A DNA stretch of 64,000 nucleotides from Pomphorhynchus laevis (Eukaryota > Acanthocephala > Palaeacanthocephala > Echinorhynchida > Pomphorhynchidae), in assembly GCA_012934845.2 (NCBI GenBank), contig WNNJ02003143.1, positions 1 to 64,000 of the forward strand, read 5' to 3'. This document shows, piece after piece, positions 34,226-46,344 of this stretch. Positions within the stretch are counted from its first letter, which is position 1. Every line of letters starts with the position of its first letter. Position numbers and translations under genes: made by a program. The notes beneath the pieces were generated by a model. That model was not told where the DNA came from. It saw only the letters and a list, made by a program, of their open reading frames with translations, and did no database searches.

Positions 34226-36435
34226 CTAAGCCCGTTTCAGGGCCCACCTAGCTTTCTTCAGGATACGTTTAAGTCTATCCAGGTCAGCTTTCGCCGACCA
34301 GTTCACCGTAACGGTGAACCCCAGGTATTTTACTCGACTTGTGAAGGTGGGAAGTGGTTCAGTGGCAAATATTGAAGAGAGGGCAGATAATGCAAATCTC
34401 TTAAGTTTTTGCTTCGTCGCAGGGGATCCATGAAAGACAACCACCTGCGATTTGGCGGAGTTTAAAATAAGGTTAATACGGGTAACTGATCTTTTAATCT
34501 TTAAAAGAAACGGCTGATGTCAGAGACTACGTCTTTACACCTGTGTCCGGTAAACAGGGCTGTGGTGTCCTCAGCGTACACCACAAGACGTTGTTCGCGT
34601 TTAAGTATTTTGAATAGATAAATGGAGGCAGCAAGATATAAGATAGGAGAAAGTGGGGATCCTTGAGGTACACCCGTAATAGGGTAGAACTGACGTGCAT
34701 CAGGGTCGTCTTCATAGTAAAAACGCTTGGTATACAGCAGGATCTCCACTCTGTTCACAATTCTCGCAGACAACCCGAGGGACCTGAGAGAAGATATCAC
34801 AAAAGGAATAGAGATGCAGTCAAATGCAGCAAAAAATCAAGGAAAACAGCAACAACTAGGCGATGGCTATTATCTCGACAAAACTGCTCCACCTCACCAA
34901 CTGCTAAATGGACTGAGCGACCTTTGACGAACTCATGGAAACCTGGAGGGATCAAATTACGCCTACTTAAATGGTCGCGGATTTTACGCGCAAGCGCTTT
35001 TTTGAAAATCGATACGAGGGCATTTTGAATCAAAATGGTTCGCAGATCTTTAGGGCATGAGCAGGATTTTTTCTTAGGAAGAAAAACACGCTTACTAATA
35101 TTGATGCCTGCTACATCGGATAAGGAGGCTAAAAGCATTGTGACGGCCAACTCTCTTCTCTGATCAGCTGTCAAAAGCTGACAGATCCGAGAAGAAAGTG
35201 GAGCGACAGATTTGGAGGTGCCCGGGAGTGGACCCCAGGAGTTAAGGATATCCGTAACAGATAGATCCCTACTCCTGAAGTTACACCAAGGCGGGATTGG
35301 TTGAGGTAATTGAGTGACTCCATAGTTGTGTAGGGCTAGTGAATCCTCTAAAACTTTATCAAGGCCTACATTCCCTATCCAACCCAATGCTCTATCCTTC
35401 CAACAAACAAACTTCTCCTTCTTGAAAATCTTTCAAAAGGAAGTCTGAGAAGGATTAAGACGAGCAATACTCGTCCTATCCCTACTCAGATGGAACCTAT
35501 ATCTAGTGCTCCAGTAATCATTCGAGAGAGCCTGTCTGGCGGAATCAGAGAGATTAGGAAGGTTAAGCAATTTCGCTAGGACCTTGAGTTTCGTTGGAGT
35601 GGGATTGTATATACGACCTTTATAGGTAGTCGATAAAATCGCGGTAGCTTGCGAAAATAGGTAAGTATTAAATTCGATCAGACTCTCATTTCCAATTATG
35701 GGAAAGAGTTGGATAGCCGCTTGAAAGAAGGAAACCCTGATCGGATCAAAGTGAAACCTCTTTCTAAGCAACATATCTTCCTCAATTCTCCAACGAATTA
35801 GGTCATGAGAGGTGACAATTGTTGGCGCGACTGCTCCGTGCAGAGGGGTTTTAACAACCACCTTGAGTGAAGCAGTAAAATGTCGAGAATAGAATTTGTT
35901 GATGTGCAATGAAAGGAAGGGGAAGGGGGTTTGTGAATAAGATAATCGTTCCTAGCTCTGCGAAGTGCTGCATTGATCCAACGACCAGTTCTGTCGTTGA
36001 AATCCCCAAGTATCATGTCATAACCGCTGTCAATAATACTATCCAGGAGGTCACGGTTCTTGTATATTTCCGCTGGACGGATGTAGACATTGGCTAGACT
36101 GAGGCATTTACCGTTCTTACTGAGTGAAACTACTAAACAAGACATGGCTGGACATAAATAGTTTAATAAGAGGGAGGATCTTAACGAGGACTTAACTAAG
36201 GTCAAGATTCCTTGAGACGAAGAGGAGTGAGGTGGGGTTATGTACGGAGTATAGTAGGAACAGATATGCTTTGGAATAAATCGAGTAATGTCCTGGGGGA
36301 GACGGATAGACCGCGTCTCCTGAAGGACTATGACATCTGCATCTCTACCGTATAGAAGTCTAAGGGCAGAAGTACCTCCCAAATTCCACTTAAGAATATT
36401 TAGTGAAAAAGGCTCACGAGTACTCTTTATTGCAT
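34226..36435 (-). pseudogene. Jockey-like ORF2, copy E, with altered YAED motif
   Basis: Endonuclease (DADVIVLQETRSIRLPQD, GDFNDRTGRWI) and RT (GVPQGSPLSPILY, VVYAEDTTALFTGHRC) are present. It shares the ED for DD change and several frame breaks with copy B, including those near 34475 and 35430 here. A longer open piece (35387-34797) survives in E than in B. Over about 34080-36300 the two copies are mostly identical; outside that tract they differ clearly. Confidence 0.88.
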
Positions 36436-36492
36436 TAGATTAGCTAGATGGGATTGCCTTAACCTAGACGAAGCTAGGGACGGAAAGGTCGC

Positions 36493-36552
36493 CCTTTCCA
36501 CCTTTCACAAGGTGGAAAGGTCCAGGAAAGTGTGGTCCACACTTTCTGGACC
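36493..36552. repeat. Two adjoining foldbacks at an ORF1/ORF2 joint
   Basis: CCTTTCCACC (36493-36502) pairs with GGTGGAAAGG (36511-36520), and GGTCCAGGAAAGTGT (36519-36533) pairs with ACACTTTCTGGACC (36539-36552) with one extra base. They sit exactly where the ORF2 leader gives way to an unlike ORF1. Confidence 0.85.
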
Positions 36553-37503
36553 ACGCCAAATGTGATCCTCTACAATTTGAACACTTGGGCTGGGAGGAGC
36601 ACTTCCCGACAACTTGCGGGCAGTTCGTTAGGCCGCATACCCCACAAGACTTCTTCTTAACACATCCAGAGCCCCAGTGGCCACATTTGTAGCATGTATT
36701 GCAGTGCGGGTAAGTTAGCTCGTCGGTGCTTATGAGTTTAAAAATAAATTATGTCCCAACAATGGGTTATAGGCGGCTTTTGTAAGGATCTCAGCATTGT
36801 CAATGGAAGAGGACGCAAAAGCTATTGGGAGAGGAAATCCGTTCTTCCCAGTCACGTACCGGAAGTTTGTTAGTCTAAATAATCTCTTTAAAGACTCAAT
36901 ATCTTTCTTATCCAGGAGGGGAGGAAGATTCGAAATTTTGATGAAAGCTTGAATAGGTTTAAATTGTATTGTCCCAACATCCATTAATTCGTCGTGGAAA
37001 AAAGTTTCATACTCATTCGCAAGGTCCCAGAAAACGAAGGAGATCTTGATTTCAGCTTCAAAGTAGCGTACTGAGTGGAATAGGACTCTATTATTATATT
37101 TTTCAGTAAACTTCCGCAAGAACATTTTAAATAGCTTATGGCGCTCTATTGGCGCTAATAGCTTAATAACGGCCAGATTTTTTAATTTGGGTATTGGGGA
37201 AAATTCCCCAATTACCTCTTTCACGGAAGATAACAACAAACCACTTACCTCGTTTGATATTGTAGACGAAGTTACCTGCATTTTAGTTGAGTTTATACGG
37301 TATTCTCCTATTTCTGTTGCAATTGTAGAATCTTTTGATCCTCCGATAACACACAATTTGCTCACGGAATGATTTAAGTGTATACATTTTGTAAGAATTC
37401 CCAATATGATATCCTGCAAAATAAACGGTTCTATAATTACCGGGAATAACTCAGTTGGAAGTATCCTAGCATCTGAACTCACAAAGGTATTTAATTCCAT
37501 CAA
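36553..37503 (-). pseudogene. Jockey-like ORF1, copy E (distinct subfamily)
   Basis: A 257-residue open frame (37503-36730) contains GGSKDSTIATEIGEYR, matching the GASKDST start region of copy B, then VIKLLAPIERHKLFKMFLRK and a KPIQAFIKISNLPPLLDKKD block. The CCHC series follows out of frame (36720-36553): CNTCYKCGHWGSGC and CSNCRGSHLAWSRKC. The first 40 residues may be flank rather than protein. It is an RNA-binding ORF1 like the others but clearly diverged from them. Confidence 0.78.
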
Positions 37504-37674
37504 GACGGCACCCAGTTTGAGAATAGTCGACAGCTATATCGTTTCGAAAACGAATATTTTAGCATGAATAATGATGTGCTAGTTGATGTCGCATGAAACG
37601 GCTTAATTCATACATGTTTTGAACATACGTTTACAGATGTCGCAAAGTTCAATTATTTGGCTCCAGCGTGTTCC

Positions 37675-37911
37675 AATCCTTATTATTTATTAAGGATAAA
37701 TAATAAGGATTGTTAATTATTAATATATAATAATTATATATTAATAATTAACAATATAAATCCTAACAATGTTAAAAATATAAATCCTTATTATTATTAA
37801 TAAGGATTTATTTATTATCGCCTGTTAATAAATTGTTTAACAATTTTAACAATGTTAAAAATATAAATCCTTATTATTATTAATAAGGATTTATTTATTA
37901 TCGCCTGTTAT
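37675..37911. repeat. Nested palindromes and a 63-bp tandem pair
   Basis: Perfect foldbacks lie at 37675-37711 (16-bp arms) and 37712-37752 (19-bp arms). They are followed by two tandem copies of a 63-64-bp unit (37764-37826 and 37847-37910) containing AATCCTTATTATTATTAATA. All are AT-rich. The second copy runs into a family 1 repeat. This would be prone to hairpins and slippage. Confidence 0.9.
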
Positions 37912-38106
37912 TTATTAGTCAATTCATAAAAATGACGTTTATTTTAAATTTTATTTTTTATTTTTATTTTTTAACTTGATTAAAATTATAGAAAATCTAA
38001 AAACAATTATTAATTTTATTATTTAATTATTAAATTTTGATTTAGCATTATTATGTTTTGTTTATTTTATAATTATATAACAATACGTAGACTCAGTTAG
38101 CTGATT
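37912..38106 (-). repeat. Repeat family 1, 195-bp unit
   Basis: Runs from TTTATTAGTCAATTCATAAA to CAGTTAGCTGATTTAA. It is the same as 48262-48466 apart from a 6-bp indel and about one substitution, and is the reverse of 667-880. Shared sharp edges suggest this short unit spreads by itself. Confidence 0.85.
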
Positions 38107-38113
38107 TAATTCT

Positions 38114-38254
38114 ATGGCCTCTTTTCATCTTCTGGAGGCTCGAAAACAGACAAAGTACCGACGTGAAATAATAACAACATTTGAGCGAGGAACTTTCATG
38201 AAGCAATGTTTTCGGCAGCACGGAATGTTGGCCCTGGCGCGGACAGTATTTTGA
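38114..38254 (+). other. Small open frame, unrecognised
   Basis: ATG at 38114 to TGA at 38252-38254 gives 46 residues, beginning MASFHLLEARKQTKYRRE. The composition is protein-like (less AT-rich than the flanks), but no family was recognised and no splice or promoter context can be shown. It directly follows a family 1 repeat. It may be an exon remnant or chance. Confidence 0.2.
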
Positions 38255-39540
38255 AGAATATCGAGTTTTTACATGCCGCGAGAACGGAAAAATCATATGC
38301 TGATAGGACATGCCACTTAATACAAATCATTGTATTATTCATTTTATTAACATATTTATTCACAGTCAATAAGATGATGTTGTTCAACAATTGACCGATT
38401 ATATTAATATAAATTATTTGTTTCTAAAAATGATAAGTTGAATTGCATGGCGTATAAGCCGTCGAAGATCAATCTGAACTCGATACGTGATATGACGGGC
38501 AGATGCTATTGGCATACGAATAATCTGTAAAACTAGTTCGGGCAGCATTAGTTTTAAAATTTTTAGAGTTTTTTGTAAAAGTTTTAGAAGTATGAAAAAT
38601 AATCATCTTGGCTATTTATTATTTTTTTATGATTCAAATTTTGATGACTTTTTTATTCGACAGTCCACTTTTATCATATCTATAAGCTAATATAGATAAG
38701 CTAATATAGATAAGCTAATATAAGCTATAACTATAAGCTAATATACTGTAATTATAAGCTAATATAAGCTAACTTATATAACTATAAGCTAATATACTTC
38801 ACGCTTCGTTCATATTAATGTGGGCTGAAGATCAATCGACTCGTCTGCTTTTATTGGCAATTAGATAAAATGAAAGACTTTCGTCTTACATTTTTCAAAT
38901 TTAATTGAAATCATTTATGATTTCAAATTAAATAAGCCTTTGTAGGAGATGATCCTACCTTCAATTGCGAACCTATCTATTTTTGAAATTAATTTCTATT
39001 ATCAAACTAGTCACATATAGCTTGCTTCCTAATTTTAAGTTAATATGATTGCGTAGTTATTGTTACAATTAAAATTTTTGATGACACTGCACTTTGCTTT
39101 AATCCTCTCTCTATAAGCATACAGCAGTGCGTTACATCTCATTATTGGTTGACTTCATCAGCTACTGATCCAATATCTATGTATCACGTTTCGGTCATTT
39201 TAATGTTGGCTGATGATCACTCGACTCGACTGCTTTTATTGGCAATTCGAATTAATGAAATACCTTCGTTTTAAATTTCGCAAATTTAATTAAAATCATT
39301 TCTGATTTCAAATTAAATCAGCATTGGTAGGGAAAGTGCTATCTTCAATTAAATGCCTATCGTTTTTCTCAACGATTACTAATGATTCTTAAAAATTCTT
39401 AATGATTTTTATTAAATTTTATGAATAAAAATGTTAGAATCTTTAAGCTGCGTCACAGTACATTTGGCATAAGTTTGGAACCTGAATTTACAAGTAGTGC
39501 TCATCTGTATGATTTGGGCATTACAGTAAAAATTGATTCA
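38255..39540. other. AT-rich stretch with short repeats
   Basis: Contains a TATAAGCTAATATAG-type microsatellite at 38685-38795 and two diverged direct copies of a block of about 190 bp (38803-38990 and 39183-39380). No gene was recognised. Confidence 0.5.
38803..39380 (+). repeat. Direct repeat pair, about 190 bp each
   Basis: 38803-38990 and 39183-39380 share CTCGTCTGCTTTTATTGGCA / CGACTGCTTTTATTGGCAAT and ATCATTTATGATTTCAAATT / ATCATTTCTGATTTCAAATT, with moderate divergence overall. It is a dispersed or locally duplicated non-coding repeat. The class is unknown. Confidence 0.75.
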
Positions 39541-39599
39541 CACTAAACCCTCCGAGGAAGGCGATCCCTAGACATCCTCAGAACGTGTCTAAGCCACAT

Positions 39600-40631
39600 C
39601 AACTGACTTTATTAGATGTAATGACCAAATTCATAACCTTATCTATAAGGCTAAGACCAGCCACACCGCGAAGGAACCTCATTTCGGTCGCCTGTATCCG
39701 AGATATTATACTCTCGATCATAACCCAAATCTCATGACCATAGGTTAAGATAGGAACGAAGATTGCGTGGTAAACCGGAAGCTTCGCCGAATACTCAACT
39801 CCAGCTTCACCACGACATACATGTACAAAGAACGCATTACTGCGTTAGCTGCACAGATTCGCTTCTAAATCTCCTTGATGTTCCTGTAGTCCCTCGAGAA
39901 CAATAACACAAGATAATTGAAATCCTCCACATCAGGAAGAACCTTTTTCCCACCAAATATACGTTGGCATCTGAATCCGAGACTAACACATATAGACAGT
40001 CTTGAAGGTACTAACCAACATACCTGCCGCCTGGCATTCCATCGTGAATCGATCTAGTAGGCATTGTAAATCCTCGGGACAAGAAGCCAACAAAACAACG
40101 TCATCTGCAAAAATCAGAGATGGTATTCTATTGGAACCGAATTGAAGACCGACGTTCGTCAGAGCAGCCTATCTCGTAATTTTGTCCATATAAACAAGGA
40201 ACAAAAGTGGGGACAAACAACAACCATGGTGAAGCCCAACGACTACTGGAAATAATTCAGACTTCCTACATAGAACACGAACACAACTCGTGCTTTGTTC
40301 AAACAGAGAAGCCACAGCTATCCGAAGATAGTGTCTTACTCCATACTCTCTTAGAACCTCCCACAACCTATTTTGCGGAACTCGGTCGAACGCTTTCTCT
40401 AAATCTATCAAGCACATGTATACCGGTTGAGCAAACTCCCAAGGCCGTTCGAGTAGTTGAAAGAGTAAAGAGCTGATCCGTACTTCCACAACCTGGATGA
40501 AAGCCGCATTGTTCCTCTTGCAACTGTACCTCAAATATAGGCATATCCTTAACTCAAGAATCCTAACAAATAGCTTACCAGTTTGGCTTAGAAGAGTGAT
40601 GCTTCGATAATTAGAACACATTCTCCGGTCA
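39600..40631 (-). pseudogene. RTE-like LINE: RT core and C-terminus
   Basis: 40621-40169 reads MCSNYRSITLLSQTGKLF, then CLIDLEKAFDRVPQNRLWEV (motif A) and a motif B-like SPLLFLVYMDKITR. Past a stop, FADDVVLLASCPEDLQCLLD (motif C) is at about 40120-40050, and ILTYGHEIWVMIES near 39755-39715. Breaks are present. It continues the 44619-46215 piece on the other side of the LTR insertion. Confidence 0.85.
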
Positions 40632-40636
40632 CCTTT

Positions 40637-40767
40637 TGTAGTGACTTTACGTTAGTAGTCAGAAAGAACCAATATGAACGGCTTTATTCAACTATTTACA
40701 AATAATTAGGTAACTTAAGGTAAATGTGAATAATTCAATAAATCAATATAGTTATACAGTTACCACA
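40637..40767 (-). repeat. LTR (3' LTR in element sense)
   Basis: 131 bp, TG...CA, paired with 44483-44613. The flanking CCTTT lies at 40632-40636. Confidence 0.9.
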
Positions 40768-41332
40768 CTTTCTCCTCCTTAGACATTAAATTTGGTGGAC
40801 CTTTTTATGATTCGTCCTCGGCTTGATTTGCTCGGTACAAACTTTAATACAGAGTATGCACTTTCATCTATGGTTTCAGGTGAGCTTTCGTTTTGCACAT
40901 TGTCCTGATTTAGATCATTTTTGTTGGCATTCGCTGCGTTGTCATTTTCCAACGGAACACTGATCCGGGAATTATCCTCTTCAGATTGTTGCAACGAATA
41001 ATTGGAGTAACCGACAATCTGTGCTGAAGATGAGGTGTCCCCTGTTGAAGCTAAATCGGATGTTGATACTACACTTCTTCTTCTATCTTGATAACTGATT
41101 TGCGAGTGGGTTGGCGTCGAAGAGAGTATTTCAACAGGTATTACTAAAGGATCTGACTTCGAATGTCTTTGGAAATTTCGGAGGAGAGCTGGTCCACCAA
41201 GCAACCAAGTTGGTATAGAGTACCCATTTTCGGTTTTTCTCTGGAATGAAAAAACCGTTCATGTGAAGTTTGATTTGTCCAGGTACACAGCAGTGAGCGC
41301 ATTGAATGCAATGCGATGTCAAGAACCGATTT

Positions 41333-42896
41333 TCAACGATTTTCTTCTAAACATCTTGAACACAGCGCTAGTTTGATAGTTGTCCATACTATGCCATTTA
41401 TTCTTTCACATTGTCCATTAGCCGTCGGATGGTGTGGGCTAGAATGAGTTATCACAGTTCCTCTTTGCCGGAGGTATGATTGAACATTTTTCGACATAAA
41501 TTGAGTACCACGATCACAGTGTATCGCATTCAGAGCTCCAAAAATTGAGAATACATTTTGTAAGCATTTGATAACGGTTGTAGTAGACATATCATTACAT
41601 GGATACACAAAAGGAAATCGGGAGTACTCATCCACGATAACGAGCAAGTACTTGTCGCCATCGATTGAAGGTTTAGGTCCAACAAAATCCATGGCCAATC
41701 GCTCAAAGGGCCGACGCGCGATTACTAATTGTGAAGGATTAGGATTGTGAAATTTGGGTTTGAGTTCGGCACAAGTTTGACACGACAAGCATACTTTACG
41801 AACATCTTCGATCGAGTGTGAAAGATTTTTCTGTTTCATAAAATGATGTAGTCTCGTAATACCCGGGTGACATAGAATTGCGAATCGAACAAACTCTTGC
41901 GAATGTATCTGCTGCAACATTCAGGTTTCCTGGTCGGTATTTGATTATGTAGGAATAGCTAGCAAGTTCGACTTTCCATCGTATCAATTTTTCGTTTTTA
42001 ATTTTGGATTTTAAACGATTTCCGAATATGAAGGATACGGATTGTTGATCTGTAATTATAGTGAATCTTTTTGAAATTAGAAACTTGCGCCATTTCTGAA
42101 TAGCTTCCACAATGGCGGTCGCTTCCCGTTCAAAAATAGAATGTTGCCTTTCCGATGGAGATAGACTTCTCGAATAGAATGCAACTGGACGACCATTTTG
42201 CGATAGAATTGCAGCGACTGTATTCGAAGATGCGTCGGTTTCTACACAAAACGGCAACTCTTCATCAATAGTAGTAAGTGAAGCTTTGCATATTTCATCC
42301 TTTAATTCATCGAAGGTCTTTAATTGGGTATAAATCATTGGAAACGAGGCTACAGATAAAAGCGGTCTAATTTTTGCGGAAAATTTTGGTATCAATTGTC
42401 TGTAATAACTCAGTAATCCAAGAGCTCTTTTCATGGCAGTTGGATTTTCAGGAGCAGAAAAGTTTCTAAGTGGTTCAGTCCTTTGAGGATCAGACTGGAT
42501 TCGACCACCATCGATTAGATATCCAAGGTAGTTTGCCGAGGTTTGACGGTATACAGACTTTTGTTCATTAAGCTTAATATTATATTTCTTGATCATAGTT
42601 TCGAACGCATGCAAATTTTTGTCGTGATCTTCTAACGTACTTCCAGCCACCACAACATCATCAACATATATGAAGGTATTTTGAAGTCGATTAGAGCTTA
42701 TCAGATTAGACATTACGCGCTGGAAAGCGGCTACCGAGTTAGTCAGACCAAAGGGAATTCGCTTGAATTGGTACAATGCTCCTGCGGCTTTAAAAGCTGT
42801 ATAAAATCTCTCATCTTCTCTCACTAAACATTGGTAATAAGCCGATTCAAGGTCAAGTTTAGTGAAATATTTGTATTTCGACAATTCGTTGATCAT
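41333..42896 (-). pseudogene. Ty3-type RT, RNase H and integrase region (fossil)
   Basis: RT shows KLDLESAYYQCLV, FKRIPFGLTNSVAAFQRVM and FIYVDDVVVAG. RNase H shows FCVETDASSNTVAAILSQ. Integrase shows the CLSCQTCAELKPKF zinc region, LAMDFVGPKPS, IHCDRGTQFMS and HPTANGQCERING. The order RT-RNase H-integrase is diagnostic of Ty3-type elements. The region is recognisable over its full length but broken in a few places. Confidence 0.88.
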
Positions 42897-43438
42897 AACT
42901 GAAATTCAGGACATTGGAAAAGCGTCGGGGAATGTGAATTGGTTGATAGTTGCAGAATAATCCACGACCATGCGACGTTTATGTCTATTAGATGTCGTAA
43001 CTAATACTTGTGCTCTCCATGGCGAGGTTAAAGTTTCTATTATACCATTTTTCAGTAGGAATTGAATTTAGTTTTCGATAAATTTTCGATCGTCAAGAGC
43101 ATAGACTTCTCGAATAGAATGCAACTGGACGACCATTTTGCGATAGAATTGCAGCGACTGTATTCGAAGATGCGTCGGTTTCTACACAAAACAGTTACGT
43201 GGCTTAGTAGCGATCGGTCGAACATCATCAGACAATTTGGAGAATAGTGTTGGTGGCGTGATCTCCATACAGTTCAATGACGATAGTATTAGTTTTGGTC
43301 TGTCCTTGTCGTTTGTGAAATTAAATGTCACTGTTGTGTTCAGTCCCATAAAGTCTTGTCCCAATACAACCGGAGAGCATAGGTTCGGAAGAACCAACAG
43401 TTTGATTGCAGTAAACTTCTTTCCACCGATACGTACGT

Positions 43439-44450
43439 CTACAACACAGTGTCCTTTCGTATGAACCGAGTGTCGGATGACGCCATAAAGATCATTTCCG
43501 AAGATAGCTGCTTTCGCAATTTTGCAGCAACCATTATATCGGATCTAACCAAATTCTTTACACTGCCAGAGTCGATTAGAGCTGCCGTCGAATAGCTATC
43601 TAACAGTACGGGTATTAAACTATCATTACGAATCGATATCATTACATTAAATGTCGCGAGCGTATTTTCGAAGGCTGCTGAGCATTTTGAATTCGGGCTT
43701 TGGCAGACATTTGAAAAATGGCCACGCTTTTCACACTTGAAGCAGGTCTCGTTACGAGCTGGACATTGCTGTCTGCGGTGTGGAAGACGTCCACAAAATC
43801 CACATTTGGAATCATTTGATTTTGTCCACCTTCCAGCGGCAGCGATATTATCGTCTCTATTATCTAGGCGGATATCTTTATCGACGTTTTGCGATATTTG
43901 AGCTGCTTGAGAAGATTCGAATGCTTTAGCATTTCTTTGAGCCGTATCAAGAGATTGAGCCGTTATTATAGCATCATCTAACCTGAGATTCTCCCGTTCG
44001 AGGAGGCGTTGACGTATTTTTCCACTTTTCAAACCTATAATGAAGGCATCTCGAATTGCTTAATCTGTGTATTGAGCTGTGGAAACTGCTTTAAAATTAC
44101 ATGATCTGGCGAATCGCTTTAAATTTGCGAGGAATTCGTCAACAGTCTCTTCTAATTGTTGCTTGCAAGTTGCCAAGGTATAGCGAGCGAAAACAGAATT
44201 TGTAGGTTTGTCGTAGGCTGCTTCGAGGATAGCAATGGCTTCATCGTAGTCTTTACAATCGGAAATCGTTTCGAACACATTTGCTGATATATAATTTGTC
44301 AGAAGCCGTAACTTGTTGATTGTTCTATCAGGATGACCAACTTCCAACTCCGCACACAATTATCGAACATTCGGCGCCAATGCCTCCATTCAGCCGCGGT
44401 TGTGCTTGAAGTACCAATACAGCGAGCAGGTTTCATTAATGAATCCATTT
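43439..44450 (-). pseudogene. Ty3-type Gag and protease region (fossil)
   Basis: The Gag region has the features of Ty3-type nucleocapsid: two knuckles, CGFCGRLPHRRQQC and CFKCEKRGHFSNVC. An aspartic-protease motif region, TAALIDSGSVKNLV, comes next. In the live family Gag forms the particle and the protease cuts the polyprotein. This copy is broken. Confidence 0.85.
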
Positions 44451-44482
44451 GATTGGAGATCGAGAGAAATAGTTGAATAAAT

Positions 44483-44613
44483 TGTGGTGACTTTACTTTA
44501 GTAGTCAGAAAGAACCAACATTAAAGGCTTTATTCAACTATCTACAAATAAGAAGGTAACTTAAGGTAAATGTGAAAAAATCAATAAATCAATATAGTTA
44601 TACAGTTACCACA
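44483..44613 (-). repeat. LTR (5' LTR in element sense)
   Basis: 131 bp, differing from its partner at about ten positions. The flanking CCTTT lies at 44614-44618. No clear primer binding site was identified next to it. Confidence 0.9.
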
Positions 44614-44618
44614 CCTTT

Positions 44619-46215
44619 CTTAAAGATCAGTACCACCAACTCAATTCATCACTCACTAGAAACCTTGCCCAACTTCAATGCAACATTAAAGATCCGTGTT
44701 AGCCACTTCATGCCAACAACTTCGGGAGCCTTTAAAGCTTCAGGTCGAATGTCGTCTACTCCAGAAGACTTGCCATTACCAAGTTTTTTAATAACAACAA
44801 TGATCACTTCTAAATAGATGAGCTCATACGTTGGTTCTAAAGGCTCTATTTCTATAAGAGAAGGCATATCCATCAGATAATGGATACTCCTAAAATGCTA
44901 TTTCCAGCAACCAAGAATTTCTTTAATGTCAGTCAGCATAGATCATCTCTTGTCGTAGACAGTTTGAGGAGTTTACTGCTTTCAAACACGAAGGTTCCTG
45001 ATCGTCCTCCAGAACATCTTCGAAGCTGACCTATAATCAAGTTCTAAGTGCAATCCAAACTTCTCCCAATCCGCCTTCTTCGCTTTGGTAACTATCCGGG
45101 CTGAAGATATCTTTGTCCTTCGGTACTTAACTACAGCTTTCAATGATTTATCTGACAAAGTTGCCTTATAATCCAACTTCTTCTGTTGGACAAAATCTCT
45201 AACTGTTGGTGTCCACCAAGCAGTTCGAGTATTTCCTCCGCGACAAGCACCTTATGCCTTTGAGCCACAACTTTTCACAGTTGCTTTGGCAAGCCTGGAT
45301 CTAATCATCTCCCATTTCGGAGCAATGCTCTTCATCTCTTCCGGCAACCGAGAGAAGTCCTTCAGGATGTAGCCAGAAAACGTTATTTGACAGAAACATC
45401 TGCTAGACGCACTCAGCACGCTCTCACACAACGATTGGGTTTACCAGGCTTGTCTAGCATCCGATCCAGCCATCAAAGTTCACTAACTATAAAGTTAATG
45501 GTCGGTTGACAGCTTAGCCCTTCTCTTCACACGAGTGTCCAGAACATAACGTCGCAGATCAGATGAAACGATTACAGCATTGATCATTGATCTTTGACTG
45601 AGAGAATCATGATGCCATGTGCATTTATGAATCTCCTTATGTTCAAACATGGTGTTAGTTATGCACAATTTGTTACGAGAACAAAGGTGCAATAATATAA
45701 CACCACTCGCATTCAGATAAGAGAGTCCGTTCCACTCCAACACTAATTTAAAGTGGAACTGTCGCTAACAACATGGGCATTGAAGTCTCATAATAGAACG
45801 AAGGAATCTGCCACAAAAAAAACTATCGAGCAGAGCCTGAAGGTCTTCCACGAAGGCTGTGTATTCCGAAATAATGTTGGGAGCATACGCACACACAACA
45901 GTTATCCTCTTTTCCTTTTTGACTAAAAGTCTTAGAGACACCAGCCTTTCGTTCACTGGATTAAACCTCTCTACCACGAACGACAACCTCGGACTTATAA
46001 GTATCCCTACACCCGCCTGTCGTCGCTTTTCGTTGGTAACTCCCTAAGCTCACAGTCTAACCTTGATCCAAAAGTTTAGTTTCAGTTCCAGAATAGTAAA
46101 GAGAAGTCACTCCGACTATTTATAGACCGAAGTGAACCATCTCTTCAACTAATTCTGGTTCCTTCCCCACCATCAAGGTGACATTCCACGTTCCTACATG
46201 AAGGCTAGTCCGCTT
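44619..46215 (-). pseudogene. RTE-like LINE: endonuclease and start of RT
   Basis: From 46215 on minus: GTWNVTLMVGKEPELVEEMV (endonuclease motif I), then FNPVNERLVSLRLLVKKEK and VVCAYAPNIISEYTAFVEDL (45986-45765). Next come CITNTMFEHKEIHKCTWHH and YVLDTRVKRRAKLSTDH (45743-45495), which end the endonuclease. A linker with ADWEKFGLHLELDYRSASK (45176-44982) and the RT entry LGNGKSSGVDDIRPEALKAP (44873-44649) follow. The domains are complete in order but spread over several frames with stops, so it is inactive. Confidence 0.85.
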
Positions 46216-46344
46216 CGGATGTTGATACCTCTTTCGCTGTCTCCGTACAACTGCTTGGTCACACGGCACCCGACAATGAAAACTCATACGGTCAGTGGTG
46301 CGATCATTGTTCTTCGCACTTAATTTATATTTTGTAATTTTTTG

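Larger units (their letters stand above)
33850..37520 (-). mobile_element. Jockey-like LINE, copy E
   Basis: A minus-strand copy with a 3' tail from about 33850, ORF2 at 36435-34226 and ORF1 at about 37503-36553. ORF2 is nearly identical to copy B, while ORF1 belongs to a different subfamily. The two are joined across a double foldback at 36493-36552. It is either a chimera or two insertions. Confidence 0.75.
40637..44613 (-). mobile_element. Ty3-type LTR retrotransposon, fossil with both LTRs
   Basis: Bounded by two 131-bp LTRs (40637-40767 and 44483-44613) that start TG and end CA, flanked by the 5-bp duplication CCTTT (40632-40636, 44614-44618). The internal part has Gag, protease, RT, RNase H and integrase in Ty3 order on minus. 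The LTRs differ at about ten positions, so the insertion is not very recent. The body is broken in several places. It interrupts an RTE-like LINE. Confidence 0.92.
39540..46290 (-). mobile_element. RTE-like LINE split by an LTR element
   Basis: One LINE on minus with its 5' part at 46290-44619 and 3' part at 40631-39540, separated by the LTR element at 40637-44613. EN-RT order and motifs fit the RTE-like proteins common in animal genomes; the exact clade is uncertain. Several frame breaks are present in both parts. The LTR element interrupts the RT between its first and second conserved blocks. Confidence 0.82.
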
